Origin: Mesocentrotus franciscanus
Taxonomy: Eukaryota > Echinodermata > Echinoidea > Camarodonta > Strongylocentrotidae
NCBI GenBank assembly: GCA_037976565.1
Contig: CP137672.1
Location: 25,431,140-25,495,139 of the forward strand
Length of the DNA: 64,000 bases
Direction of reading: 5' to 3'
Notes under the pieces: model-generated
Told to the model about the DNA's origin: nothing
Databases searched by the model: none
What the model saw: the letters and a program-made list of their open reading frames with translations, nothing else
Position numbers and translations under genes: made by a program
Shown here: positions 11,021 to 23,604 of the stretch, in pieces
Layout of the letters: every line of letters begins with the position of its first letter
Position numbering within the stretch: the stretch's first letter is position 1

Positions 11021-12815
11021 GTTAGGTTTGTAGTGTAATTGATATGAACAGACGAGGGAGGTCGTACAATACACCAAGGTGAATAAATGGGACTGGTACA
11101 ATATGGACATCCAAATGGTATTGATGTCCATATTGTTTTTGTTCTAGGCACTTTGTGGACAGTTTTACATCAATAAAACGCACCTTTCAGAGAAGCAATT
11201 TGTTCAGAGATAATAACAAGAGAAGAAACAATATGTGTTTATGGTGTGTATGAGAAGGAAATAGAAATGAAGTGACAAGAATATTCATGGAAATGAGAAA
11301 AAAGTACTTATCAAGTGTATAAAACTAAGAAATAATAAACTTACAGATGGAATATTAATTAAACTCATGTTATCGGAAGGTAAGAAAAGAAAAGTAAGAC
11401 GCAAGCTATAGCATAGCATTTAAATAGAATGTTCATGAAATGTTTATGAATATTCAGAATTGTGAATGTTCAAGAGAAGAAAAGGAACAGTTGCATCTAA
11501 TGTTCGTGAATGAGAGAAGAGCTTATGTATTTCAGATGCATATTAGAAGGAAAGAAAGATAATACAGGTTTACTGTCCATTAAAGAGAATGGAAATAAGG
11601 TATTGATGATCTAAAAGAGAAGGGAAGGGAGATATAAAAATGGAAATGAAGCATTGAACAGAAAATAAAGATGTACAGATTAAAATGTTTGTCATCTTAC
11701 TGATTTAGAAAGAAAATAAATTGTGTGCATTAAAGATGTATTGGAGAAATTAAATAAGATATGATATGGATATTAGGTATTATAGATGTAATAAAGAAGA
11801 AAAGAAAGATATACAGATGAAATGTTTTGTAATCTAATATGAAAATTATGTACATTGAAGATACATAGGTAAAGGACAGGATATAATATGAAAATTAGGT
11901 GCTGAAGACATACCGGTACCAAAGAAGAACAGAAAGATACACAGATTAAATGATGTGATCTAAATTGTAAATTGGGTCTTTAAGATGTGTAAATGAAGAA
12001 GAGGAAGATAAACTTATTTGATTTGCTTCAGATAAAGAGGAGAGTGAGGTAAAGATGTATAAAAGGAGAGAAGAAAGAGTTATGCCTACAGATTTAATGT
12101 TCAATGTTCAGCAAAGTCTTGTAATACCTTTAAATTTTGCAAAATAGTCTAAATACTGATTTGAAATAGAAATTGTTTTTATAACAAGATCAGTGATTCA
12201 AACTTTCTTTCAGGTAGTTTTCTTTAAAGTCAGTTTTCTCCAGAGTGCTGGTTCTCCAGAATACTTTTGTTTTGGGATAAACATATTGGAAAAAATAAGA
12301 AATCATAGAGGTGATGTCTAAGAAAAGCTGTACCTCCAGATGCTGTTCACTGATATTACTATTCATTTTATCTAAAGTAGATGTAGAGTTTGTTTGTGTA
12401 TTTTGTTTTATTTGAGATCTATAACCCAAAGGCCATATAGTTCTGATAGGATGCTCTATACTCAATGGCCGCAATGCTCCTATCATAATGACAAGGATTA
12501 AGGCCACTCTGTAGCCATGCCCTTTGCTACCATATAATAAGTTTTCTTTGCTATGATATTGCTATTGCTATTATGAATATAATTATTTTGTATCCTTTGT
12601 GACCTAATAACTCGGCAATTTGATGCCTGAATATTAATAGAGGAGTCTACATGTCTCATTATTGTTCACAGTAATTAGGATAGCCCTTGAACTGACCTTC
12701 GAAGACCTTCATCCTTGAGAGTATCGTCATTGAATAGCAGAAACAACAGTAACGTGTCTATAAAGGCTACCTGTGCAAAACAGTAAGAGTTATCGCTGTA
12801 GACATATGGCTTTTC
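11021..12815. other. Non-coding, purine-rich on the plus strand
   Basis: From about 11200 to 12100 the plus strand is strongly A/G-biased, with many AGAAG and AAAGAAA words. A TACCGGTA octamer lies at 11911-11918. A 105-codon minus-strand frame at 12190-12507 has no recognisable domain. Confidence 0.45.
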
Positions 12816-13480
12816 TATGCAGGTTCTACTTCTACAATACATTTTCTCTGGGAGGGCTATGATTCAAGTGACCACTATAGACAAGTGGCTACTATAGACA
12901 AGTGGCCTTTATAGAGAGGTGGCCATGCAGGGAAACAGAAAATGGGACCAATAAATGGTCTTTCTATGCAGGTTCTACGATACATTTTCTCTGAGACCAC
13001 AAGTGACCACTATAGACAAGTGGCCTTTATAGAGAGGTGGCCATGCAGGGAAACAGAAAATGTAACCACTAAGGTGGTCTTTCTAGGCAGGTTCTGCAAA
13101 TTTCCTCACAGATGGAGAGAATTTAAGTGACTGCTATAAACAGGTGGCCTTTATAAAGAGGTAGCTTCTAAGAGGAACTACCTCAATATAGAAGTGGACA
13201 AAAAGGTCATGGACTAAAGAAAATTGGCCATTGTGGACAGGGCTTTTTTAGACAGGTTCCGCAACATAAACAGAATTATAATTCCCCCCTAAAGGGAGAC
13301 GATGTAGGCGACCACTCTATTACAGGTGGTTTCAAGAAGAACAGGAAAGTGGCCACTGTAGATAGATGGATTTTCTAAACAGGTTCTTCAAGACATAGTT
13401 CCTCCTAGATTGAGATGATTCAAGTACCACTTTGATACAGGTGGCCTTAATAGACAGGGGGCCACTAAGACAGGCTGTTC
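12816..13480 (+). repeat. Degenerate tandem repeat, about 120-165 bp units
   Basis: The marker AGGTTCT/C recurs at 12821, 12970, 13089, 13254 and 13381. Each is surrounded by TATAGACAAGTGGCC, TAGAGAGGTGGCCATG and GAAACAGAAAATG blocks. Units 2 and 3 are most alike; the outer units have decayed. No coding frame runs through the units. Confidence 0.75.
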
Positions 13481-14990
13481 ATGCTTAGAGTCTCGTACTT
13501 AGTTGTACCCAGTGGAAAACTAGTAGTTGAACACCTATCCGATCAGACAGGATCAAATCATCTGTTAAGAGCAAGAAGGATGCTAACCTTACATGGTGGA
13601 TAGTCAAGGTTAGGAGTTAATACCCTTCTGGCTGTCAGTAGACAACATCGTCCCTCGATTAGTTGTCGTTGTGGGGTAGTGAATTAAAGTCGTGAATCGT
13701 CCCAAGCACCCTGTACTTTCATGCTCTTGAACCCTGTGAACCGTGAAGCGCTGTGTCTTGTGTCTCTGATTAGGACTACCCTTTCTGGTAGTCCCATCCA
13801 GTTCATTTCTCCGTGTGAAATTAATTGCTCATTTTTACAGACAGATGTTCGTAAAAAATTGAGGCGAAAACACACACAAGTAGTCGGTCTGCGTGCACAT
13901 GAAAATGGCAGGTACCTGCGTCTAAAGCATATTATGCTCAAGGGTGCATTCAATTAACTTAAAGGGCTCTGCATTGTTTACAAAATTAGGGAAATGGATC
14001 AAAACAGGAAAGAGTATTGGTATCAGATAGCTTGGAATTGAAAGAGAGAGAGAGAGAGAGTGGTGTAGAGGAAATGTATTTATCAGATAGTGTTCGATAA
14101 ATTACTAATATCTTGGATGTTTGTAATTCATTTTACAAAGCATATAGAATGTTTACAGATAAAGTTCATTACTTTGTCTCGTATATCAATAATCATGCAA
14201 ATGGAATTTTCATATTTTTGCATTTGCAATACCCGAATAATACTTAAAAATTATGGTGAGTTAACTTTGCACATGCCAATATGAATTATTTTCAAGTCTG
14301 TAATTTTTTGGGGGGTTGTTGTAAATATTTCGCATTTGCGAACAATAGTCAGTAAGGTATCAACAAATAATTGTTGACAGGAGGTCACACCAGCAGTTCC
14401 TGTAAGGAAAGTCCAAAAAATAGGCCAATCAAATTGGTTCGCATCTGCTGAGATGATGTTAGCATTTTATCAAAATATTTTCTAGTCATTTTACTGAACC
14501 AAAGTGTAATTCCTCAGTTGAATAACTCCCAAGCTTTCAAAAAATAGGAGTCCTTTAATTCTAATCGGTCATCATCATCATGAAATTGCCGTTTGTGCTT
14601 TGCTAGGCCGCGCGCCGCCGAGCATCAAAGTTCATTTGGACGTGCTTGGTCAGGCCCGCGCTGTCATTGGCGCTGCCGCGTAGAAACGTTCCCTCTGTCC
14701 CTTTTATTAGTCAAGCCAGCCTGGTTTTCAAATTCCCTCCTAATTTTTGTGCGGAACGCATTTGACACGTTTGGGGAGCAGAACGAAAAGAAGGGAGTAA
14801 TGGGGAGAGGAAGAGGGAGAGGAAATTGAAAAGATTGTTAGGCTTGGCTGACTTTGATGTCTTCATTTCAAAACTGGAGGAAAATTGAATGGTTCTCAAT
14901 GTGGGGTCCGACTTTAAAGGGATACTTGATTAAAAAGCATATTTCCTTTCCCCCTTAATTGAAAGTTTCCCAGCTTGATATCTCAATGAA
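13481..14990. other. Non-coding with GC-richer islands
   Basis: A hairpin-family half copy lies near 13618-13648. Sequence 13690-13950 is repeat-free and includes a short stem-loop GGACTACC-CTTTCT-GGTAGTCC (13773-13794). A CpG-rich patch at 14605-14690 holds a TCF-like ATCAAAG (14624-14630). A short (GA)n lies at 14041-14060. No exon is convincingly supported. Confidence 0.4.
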
Positions 14991-15089
14991 AGCAATGTTC
15001 TGTAAAAACTCTCATATTAAACCTGCCAAGTTCCATATCCAAGGACATCAATTCAAGAAAACTCAAAAACTTATTTTTAGATTTTCTTA

Positions 15090-15675
15090 GAGAACATTGT
15101 TCTTAGATCTAATCGTGCGCTAGCTGGATAAAAAACAACAATCCCCCCCTTGACACATGGTTTATTCATGCAGCCATAATTTTTTTGTCTCAATATAGTG
15201 AGGTACAACTTCTCAAAATTATCATTACACAATCAGGTGATGACTCTGAAATTACTAAGAAAATAACTGAAATGATACAGAAACAAATTAATGACCCCCC
15301 CCCCCAAATTTTTAAAAAGATTTTCACTCGTATTATGGTTCTTAGATGTAATCATGAACTAACTAGATTAAAAACAACATGACTTTTTTTCTCTCAAAAC
15401 AGTGAGGTACAAATGTTTAAATTAATATTACACGATCAGGTAATGCATGACTCTGAAATTACTAAAAATTATTACTGAAATGATACAGAAACAAAAGTTT
15501 AAAAAAAAGCTTTAAAAAAAAGAAAAGATTTTCACTTGGAATATAATTTTGATAATGACTTTCAAATAATGAGAAAATTACTGAAATGATACAGAAAAAA
15601 TAGAGAGTGTGAAAGAGATGAATATAGAGATTGAGAGAAATAGAGAGATTGAGAGAAAGAGAGAGAGAGAGAGAG

Positions 15676-15723
<48 letters not shown>

Positions 15724-15930
15724 AGGGGGGAGAGGGAGAAAGAGAAATGATTGAGGTAAACTGGGAATATGATTAATAATGTCTTAACAGACTAAATCAT
15801 GTACAAGTAGATAAAACCTTTTTTCTATTAGGTACTAGTTTTTAATTAATATCACACAATCCGGTTATAATCAATTAATAGCTAAATGAGAAAAACAAAT
15901 TTATAAAAAAATAAATGACAGTGAGAGAGA
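15090..15930 (+). repeat. Degenerate tandem repeat with internal GA tract
   Basis: Units at about 15098-15297, 15335-15497 and 15788-15920 share TTCTTAGATxTAATC, GTGAGGTACAA, ATTACACAATCAGG and TGAAATGATACAGAAACAAA. A GA-rich stretch at 15598-15740 separates the second and third units. Confidence 0.6.
15598..15740. repeat. (GA)n microsatellite, interrupted
   Basis: Long GA runs interrupted by GAT and AAT words. Confidence 0.9.
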
Positions 15931-16006
15931 GAGAGAGAGAGAATGATTTAAAGAATAGGGAGGTTGACATAAGGAGGGAGAGAGAGAGAGATAGAGATAG
16001 AGATTA
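15918..16006. repeat. (GA)n microsatellite, two runs
   Basis: GA runs at about 15921-15943 and 15974-16005, separated by 30 bp. Confidence 0.9.
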
Positions 16007-17524
16007 TAATTTTATTAATACCCATGCATTATTAATAATGTAATTAAAGAAAGAAGCTCTAAAAAGTAGTACTTTTAGGAATTTAGGATAATATGATGTA
16101 ATCAAGAACAACAAATATAAGTGAGAGAAAAGAACATAAAGGGGTGAAGAGACAAGAGTGCAGACTTTCTCCTCAATCAGATTCAGATCTTCCATCATAA
16201 TCAGTTCTATCATTCTAATTAATTCATCATTCCCATTTATATGGATGTTTATATGTATGCAGTCGGTCTTCTCCCGATTTAACATGCATTTAAAGACAAA
16301 CACACATTTAACAAAAATTAATATACATGGTTGTCATAGTGATGCTCATGTTTGATTGTAAGATTTCAATAAATTGTAATTATTACTTCATTATTTGGAA
16401 AATGGTATAGATTGAGACTCATGATGCAGTTACATGTCTTGTAGTATGTAAGAACAATATAGAGCTGTCTTGTAGGTCTGAAGCAAGCGCAATTACTCCA
16501 GAAAATGAATTTCCAAATAATTATTCACCAGCCAAAAATGGGAATCCACCTTCTATTTGATTATTCATTCCCATCCTAAATGTCTCACAGCGTCAATTTC
16601 CAGAGCCAACAGTTCCGCCTTGTATGTTTCATCTTTGAATGATACGATATTCATCTCTACAAGCGAGAGGGCATCAAATCTAACGCCTGTACTAACAACC
16701 CCCTAGCACCATCACTAATTCAACCCAGTACTTCCCACCGATGTCCATTCAGTGCGAGAATACGAATTGACTGACTGACGTGACGTCTCCATCGATAACG
16801 ATGACACCGACGAGATAATCGTGATCATGCTCATGAAAAATAATAGGATTTTCACGCCTACTTGTTAGCAACTACGGTCTCATTAATATTCAACATAGGG
16901 GACGGTTGTAGCGATCGTAGTCAATGAAGCAAGAAAAAAATGGCCTTTTTGGTGTACAGAGCATTTCTGTACACACCCAAAGTTAATAGGCTGAGTCATA
17001 AAGTGTGATGCATTTTTTATATTTGTTTGGAAGAGACAAAAATTAGTTTCAGGGATAAATATACATAGATTGTATAGGTGGTACCATATTTTGTAATTTA
17101 GAAGGTCTGCAGTATGTTGTATTATGTATAAAGCTTGCAATTGATATATGATTTTTCTGTGAAATATAAATAAAGTTGATATTGCCAATAGACCTGTTTA
17201 CTGATGTAATATGTATGTTTCTTTTTTCCCCGGTTATCATTCATTTCATTCACCTGCTATGAATAATGGCACATCTATGGATGGATTCCACTTTGCGTGC
17301 ATTAGTTGTTGCTATGTAAGGCAAGCACATGACAAGCTTTATAGTTGTCAAGAAACCCTTTTTCCAAAAAATATGCATGGAATTAGTAAACAGGTCTATT
17401 TGTTCAAATGCCAAATTATCAATTATGTATTCAGCTCATCTGATCCCACTTTGTCTACACCCAGTCTGTGTCCTTCCCAACAGGTCCACAAGCATTTTTC
17501 TATATTATACAAACCATACCGTAT
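16007..17524. other. Non-coding with a candidate regulatory island
   Basis: Sequence 16480-16910 is less AT-rich than its surroundings and repeat-free. It contains overlapping CRE-type half sites TGACGTGACGTC (16776-16787). The remainder is AT-rich without a supported gene. Confidence 0.35.
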
Positions 17525-17822
17525 CCGGACACCTACCCCCTGGACATCCACCACCCAGATAACCACCCCTAGGATAACCACCCTCTAGGACAACTACCCC
17601 CTAGGATAGTTGTCCGGGGGGTAGTTGTCTAAGAGGATGGTTGTCATAGGGGGTAGTTGTCTGGGGGGTAGCTGTCTGGTGGGTAGTTGTCCAGGGGGTA
17701 GTTGTCCTAGGTGTTAGTCATCCTAGAGGGTGTTTGCCCTAGGGGGTAGTTGTCCTAGGGAGTAGTTGTCCTAGAGGGTGGTTATCGGACGGGGTGGTTG
17801 TCCAGGGGGTTGGTGTCCTAGA
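17525..17822. repeat. Minisatellite that switches orientation
   Basis: About 17-20 bp units. Left of about 17600 they read CTAGGACAACTACCCC; right of it they read GGGGGTAGTTGTCCTAG, the reverse complement. The right array runs for more than ten imperfect units. The array is G-rich on the plus strand to the right of the junction. Confidence 0.85.
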
Positions 17823-17823
17823 A

Positions 17824-17933
17824 CCATTTGGTCTAAATATCAATAGGGCTTTACTAATTGTTCCATCTGAAAAACAGTTGTGACAAAGCTCACTGTGCCC
17901 CTTTTGAGTAGTTTTTAGGGTTAGACCAAATGG
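17824..17933. repeat. Short inverted repeat
   Basis: CCATTTGGTCTAA (17824-17836) and TTAGACCAAATGG (17921-17933) are perfect 13-bp complements around an 84-bp middle. It may be a small fold-back element. Confidence 0.6.
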
Positions 17934-17962
17934 ATATTAGACCCAGTAGGTTAGAGACTAGT

Positions 17963-18115
17963 TCGTATTCTACTACAATTTAAGTCAAACGCTGGGTTTA
18001 AGCTTTTGTTCAAAATCAGGTTTAGCAATGGAAGTTAGTCTGAGGTCTAAATTTTTCTTTGTCAAACATGATTTTGGACCCACGGTCAGGTTTAACTGAA
18101 GTAGTAGAATACAGG
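17963..18115. mobile_element. Small terminal-inverted-repeat element
   Basis: GTATTCTACTAC at 17965-17976 is exactly complementary to GTAGTAGAATAC at 18101-18112. Partial complementarity continues inward (GGGTTTAA versus TTTAACT). About 150 bp, no coding. Confidence 0.6.
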
Positions 18116-19040
18116 CCCAAAGCTTCATTATTACCAAAAATTGTTTAGACAAAACGGATTATGGCCAATACTGAGAGAGGAGGAAATAGAGAGGAGGAAA
18201 AAGGGAGGGGGAAAGAAGGAAGAGGATAAACTTAAAGAAAAAGGATGAATGGAAGAAAATCCCATCTTTAAATTGTGCATATAAATGCAGACATGACATC
18301 ATATACCAGAAATAGCAAATGATGTAATTGCCATACTTGAAAGTTGAAACACAGGGTGAAAACATTAAATGAATAGTGATTCACCGTGCTATTAGACAAG
18401 AAAGCTGGTAATTGTGGTTATTTTTTCCCAGTTGTGTAACAATAGACGATCAACAACTTGCCCCTTTGAGCCTTCCCGCATCACTGAACTGTGAATAGGT
18501 TTGGACAATAACTGTGTTTTAACCTGTTTGACTCCACCACAACCATACTGTGTCCCTCTATTCTGAATCATATCAATCAAAACTGCCGCTCATTCGAAGG
18601 ATTGTAAAGTGCAAAAGGTCCATAGACGATATTCATTTTTTTAATACATTTTAAAAATGCATTTTATGGCCTCTGACATGAATCATATGGTTATTCTTTG
18701 TAGCATATTGAAAATGTATGAAGTAAAATTAAGATGAGCATAGCTTATATTGAGTGAACATCGGTAATTAAAGATAACATTTTGTTGTAGAGATATTAGA
18801 TTGAAAGCTTGCCTACTAAATTTTAAGGTTGATAGAAGCCTAAACTACATATTATAATTACCCCAACCAATAAAAGTTTTCTGTAGATATTAGATATTTC
18901 TGATTTAAAACAAAAAAATATTAAAGTTGCTTACATTATTCATGTATATATTACCTCTCCCATATATAATATTGACCTGATTAATAGACTCATCTTCAAA
19001 TATACTCTTAGATATTTCATCTTTTTCATATCAAGCTCTT
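18116..19040. other. Non-coding
   Basis: Purine-rich patch at 18170-18260 and otherwise AT-rich. No gene is supported. Confidence 0.45.
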
Positions 19041-19365
19041 ACAAAGAGTTAATGCCCTTTTGACTCTCGGCAGACAATATTTTCTGTCTGGGGTCTAGAT
19101 GGCTTGTGGTTTTTCATCAACAATAGACATACATGCTGGGTGTTTCCTTATAGCAGTTGTACAGATGAAAAGAAAAGGTTCTCCCAGATTTTGTCCATTG
19201 TTGTATTGTGAGTCACCTTGATCATCTGTCCTGAACATAGATGTATTGTATCAGTAGATATTTGTATAATATTGTGGTGGTCATTAGATGTATAGCGGCA
19301 CCATTCATAAAAGCATGAAAAAGCATATAATTTCACACGTAATGTTTGTTCACCTCTCAGTAGTG
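19041..19365. other. Non-coding, hairpin-family half copy at left end
   Basis: AGAGTTAATGCCCTTTTGAC near 19046-19078 is a right arm of the hairpin family. Nothing else is supported. Confidence 0.4.
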
Positions 19366-19366
19366 G

Positions 19367-19950
19367 CTTTTTGGAAGAACAGCTTTCATGATGGGCGTTT
19401 CCCATAGCTGTCCAATATAAGAACAAGGGCTTTCCCCGCTGAGTAATTTATTGAGTCACAATTTTCTTCTCAATCTTGAACATGCATGCATTGTACTGTG
19501 GTTGATGTATGTATGCATTATCAGGGTGGTCAGTATTGATTCATGGAATATGTTTATTCAACTATAATTAAGGGTTGGCTTTTTGGAAGAACATTTGTGA
19601 TGGGTGTTTCCCATTTCTGTCTGGTGTAAGAACAAGGGCTATCCCTGTTGAGCAATTTATTGAGTCACAATTTTTTCTCAGACAACTTACATGTACATGC
19701 ATTTGTCTAGAGCCAGAAGGGTGTTAACTCTGTTTAAAATTGTATGAGTTAAGGCCCTCCTAGCTCCAAATAGAAGCCTTGTACTGATGATACACATGCA
19801 TATAGCAACTAAGGGCTCCAAGCATGCATGAAATAGTGGTTACAGAAGATTTTTTTTTTGATGGGCGTTTCCCATTTCTGTGTGTCTGTCTGGTATAAGG
19901 ACAAGGGTTATCCCCGTTGAGTAATGATCTGACTCACAAATTTCTTGAAA
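19367..19950 (+). repeat. Three dispersed direct copies of a 100-bp unit
   Basis: Copies at about 19367-19470, 19575-19680 and 19845-19945 share GATGGGCGTTTCCCAT, AAGAACAAGGGCT, CCCCGTTGAGTAAT and a GACTCACAATTT end. The spacing is about 210 and 265 bp, so the unit and its spacer were probably duplicated together. Confidence 0.75.
19704..19773. repeat. Hairpin-family element with both arms
   Basis: Left arm TGTCTAGAGCCAGAAGGGTG and right arm AAGGCCCTCCTAGCTCC around TTAACTCTGTTTAAAATTG. It lies between the second and third 100-bp copies. Confidence 0.75.
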
Positions 19951-20126
19951 CCAGTGTAAGTTCATCCGTTGTTCAGTGAGCAAACTGAATAGTGCGGGTC
20001 GGTCGAGGCCTATACAAACAGATGAATTCATAGTAAAGGTGTCATGCATGAATGCCTAAAAATCAATGAATCTGTTGAAAAATTGCTAACTTAAATCATG
20101 GACCTACTTAAATCAAGGTTAGATTT

Positions 20127-20203
20127 TGTCTGCTAAGAGCAAAAAAGGTGTTATTTTATAGCCTTTGACCAAGAGATAACATTCTTCTGGCTCTCAATAG
20201 ACA
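20127..20203. repeat. Hairpin-family element with both arms, diverged
   Basis: Left arm TGTCTGCTAAGAGC and right arm TTCTTCTGGCTCTCAATAGACA. The outermost TGTCT and AGACA ends are complementary. Confidence 0.65.
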
Positions 20204-21107
20204 ATTGTAGAAGAGTTGGCAAAAATGGACTTGTTTCCCTCATTGAAACCATTTTGTGTCTGGATTCATTTCATGTGGAAATTCAGAATAAATTGGTAGT
20301 CCATTCCGAACATTTATGTTTTAATTTCATTAGAAAACCAAAAAACAATTAATTGCTTAATACATTAAAAATTCAGATGAAAAAAGGAACAGATGTTTGC
20401 TCTTTTACTATTCATCATACTCGCATTACCTTTGAGCATTCCAGTAATCGGTTTTTGGTAGACGCTTTTATTGATTAAAATGTATTTTTAATTTAATCAA
20501 TCAAGCAAGTATTGTATTGATTTAATCAGATTATAAATTATTCCTGTTTATTTTTCAAGGGAATAAAATTCATGGCAATCAGAGTTTGATCCAAGAGTTT
20601 TCCAAGAAATAATCATTATATAAGATATAATAATATCAGGTAAAATGGAAGTAACCTTCACTTTAATTTTAGAACTTCTTTCATGGTCCAATTGTATTTT
20701 ATACTTTGTGCAGGATTGACTAATTGAATTAAGCAATTTAAAAAAGTTTTCTATATTGCTAAATATCTAAGGCTATACCTAATGAGATCTGCTTAATATA
20801 TTCATTGAAATTACAAATGAAATGGTAGATGCTGTTTGTGGTAAGAAAATTGTGTTGATTTGGAAGGCTTTCTTGCAAGTGAATTTCAGCAAATAGAAAA
20901 AGGGTGAGGTATTTCAAAGAATAATTTATGGATCTATAATGTAGGACCTCAATGCAGGGAAGACTAGACGTAAAATCTTGTATTGGAATAATTAAATTTC
21001 AGATAGGATTTTAGATTTTAATTGCAAAAATGTTTGTTACATACAGCTACTCATTCAGAGACCTAGCTGCAGTCTCATTTTTAGGGGGGGAGGGTGCTTT
21101 AAATATT
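20204..21107. other. Non-coding, AT-rich
   Basis: No repeat family or gene is supported. Confidence 0.45.
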
Positions 21108-21710
21108 AAACAAATTTCAGTAATTAGCATGTTAATTGTGAACTCTTACAGTATATTAAAGTATATTATCTCTCATCTCTGATAATTATTCTCATGAATG
21201 GAATATGAAAACAAAAACATGTATAAAGTATGTTAAAGTGTGATGTTAAGAGCTGGAAATGAATTTATAAAGAAAGAACAAAAAAACTGACAAAAAAATA
21301 CAAAATGCAAAATAAAAAAACAAAGCAAAACAAAACAAAACCAAACCCAGTAGTAGACTGTTATCTTTCCCAGGCCTGTAGTTTTCGTGGAATTTGACCA
21401 GGTGAACAAACAGTTCTTAGGAGTTTCTTGAATTTCTTCAAATATTTAATAACCAAATTGCAGTAATTAATCTTTTAATTTTGAACCGTTACAGAATATC
21501 AAATAGGTTATCTCTCCTCTCAGGTTATTACATGCATGAAGGGAATGAAAAAACATAAATCAAGTTTGATATTGAGAGCTAGAAATAAATTCATAAGATA
21601 GAAAAACAAACAAAAACAAAATCAAGTAGATTAATGGTTATCTTTCTCAGGGTCAGGTTTTTTATGAAAGGTAAACAGCCAGAACAGGTGAAACAAACAG
21701 TTTTTAGAAA
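21108..21710 (+). repeat. Diverged tandem duplication, about 340 bp period
   Basis: Copy one (21108-21420) and copy two (21448-21710) share CAGTAATTA, GAACxxTTACAG, ATTATCTCTC, GAGAGCT/AGAAATxAATT, TTATCTTTCxCAGG and GGTGAAACAAACAG in the same order. Both contain an A-rich AAAACAAAAC stretch. Confidence 0.65.
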
Positions 21711-22409
21711 TAAATGCAATATCATCTGAGTTTCAAGTGGCTATATTTCAATATTCTTATCAGAAATGGATGTCAAGTGGGTATCAAAGCAAGCACGTTT
21801 TAATCTGCTAAAACCACCTTATGAAGCAGGTGTTCTGTAGCCTAGGCGTGCAGACCCATGTATAAAGTGCAGTGTATAGTTGGTAAGGCTACGTAGTTCA
21901 TACGCTAATGGATCATTTTGCATTCTCAACTGGATATTGTGCTCTTTTTTTTTGGTTCTGAAAAACAATTGCTTGCAAGTACATCTATATATGTTGGTAA
22001 ATGATCACTCAGGTGTAATGAATCCGGCCATTGTTAATTTTATTTTATTTTAGGGCTATGGATGTTATACATGTACATTTAATGTACTTGTATTGTAAAG
22101 TTGTATAATGACTGAATGGGAATTGTCAAATCTTCCCTCCACAACAAATGAAAGCAATTTAATAGCATTTAGTAGATTAGTGCTTGGTTTTAGAAAATTA
22201 TATTTTTTTCGAAAAGATATATCAGAATATCATTTTAATGCTTATGCTTCTAGATATGTCCCCACGTGATTATCACAAATGATTAAATTTGCACTATATC
22301 TGTAAAATGCATGTCTCTATTTTGATTTCTTTTGAGCAATGTTGTTAATTCTAGATACGAAGTCATTACTGATAGATAAGTGTATTCCAGTTGTGCAGAC
22401 TCATAAGTA
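21711..22409. other. Non-coding
   Basis: AT-rich with a slightly GC-richer patch near 21830-21900. No gene is supported. Confidence 0.45.
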
Positions 22410-22606
22410 AGTGGCAGATCCATGAGGCATCCGGGGCTTGTGCCCCCACGGCCAAAAGAAGAAGATGAAGAACAAAAGAGGGGAAAGGAAGAATAAAGGA
22501 AAAAATGAAGTTTCATATTCTATGATGACTACTTTTATTTTGCTTGTCACAGAATTTTCAGAATTGTGCCCCTCTGCCAGAGACTAGGAATCCGGATCTA
22601 CCGCTA
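22410..22606. mobile_element. Small terminal-inverted-repeat element
   Basis: The left end reads AGTGGCAGATCCATGAGG. The right end, on the minus strand, reads AGCGGTAGATCCGGATT. Inner blocks GGGCTTGTGCCCCC and GTGCCCCTCTGCC flank a purine-rich middle. It is about 197 bp and non-coding. Confidence 0.55.
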
Positions 22607-23604
22607 TAACTTATGACATGCGTGTCATATAAATTTATATCTTTTACATAATAAGACACTTACACATACCAGCTCTGGGGACTCACATTCAGGATGTATA
22701 ATGAATACATGCTTGATATTCTATTGTATACAATTTTATACACTTTCATCCTTCTCCCCATATGTGCATCACATGTACAATTTCAGCTGCATTCAGACAC
22801 AATAATTATATCACAGAAAATACCACAGGTGCATAGCTATTGTTAGAATTCTGATTGAGTACGTATTTAGAGACAGAAAAAGCACAGAATCATTGAGTCA
22901 TAATGATTTTACTCTTTGAAGTGTTACAACAAATCAATACAGAATTTCAGATTTTTTTTCTTGATTTTTAGATGTCAGGTACTAGTAGTTGCTGTATGCA
23001 TATATATTTCTGTCTTTTCTGTGTAAAGGGAATATGTAAGCTATACATATGTTATTTTCACATAGTGAAAGGTAAGCTGACGTGATATGCTGGTTGTAAA
23101 TATGTATTTATACAAAGTTATTAATGATCCTGTGTCTGTGTTTCATATGAGTGCAATGTTTTATGTCTCGTAAAGTCTTTATTCTCTGTTACCACCCATT
23201 TCTGTATGCAAAACCTTTTCTGAAATATATCATAATGACATTTATCATTTGCTGCTCTCTGCCTAGGTTTTAAATGGGTTGCGGTAGAAAGAAATTCCTT
23301 GAATGCTATGAGCACTGAAATTGGTAGCCCAGCTAGAGCTGCGGTAATATTCTCCAGTACCTTGCCTTGCATGGTGGATAAGATCATAAGAGTGCTATAA
23401 AAAATAAGAAACATTATTGTTATTAATTATAATTGCAGGGACATTTCATTTCCTGTAACATGTTGCTTCACATTAATATCATAATGCAAATCTTGTACTA
23501 TCATGCAGTGAACATAACTAAGATAGTTATTGTGAATTTGACATATTGCATTAAATTCTGTTCCAGTTCAGGTATTTTCAATGAATAGTATTATTTATGT
23601 TGTA
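22607..23604. other. Non-coding, AT-rich
   Basis: Nothing supported. A 97-codon minus-strand frame at 23121-23414 has no recognisable domain. Confidence 0.45.

Noticed and set aside
12190..12507. 105-codon minus-strand frame
   Set aside because: No domain, no compositional bias typical of coding and no neighbouring exons.
13684..13957. Overlapping open frames on both strands, preceded by a TTTTTACAG acceptor-like word
   Set aside because: Neither translation is recognisable, and open frames on both strands fit composition better than coding.
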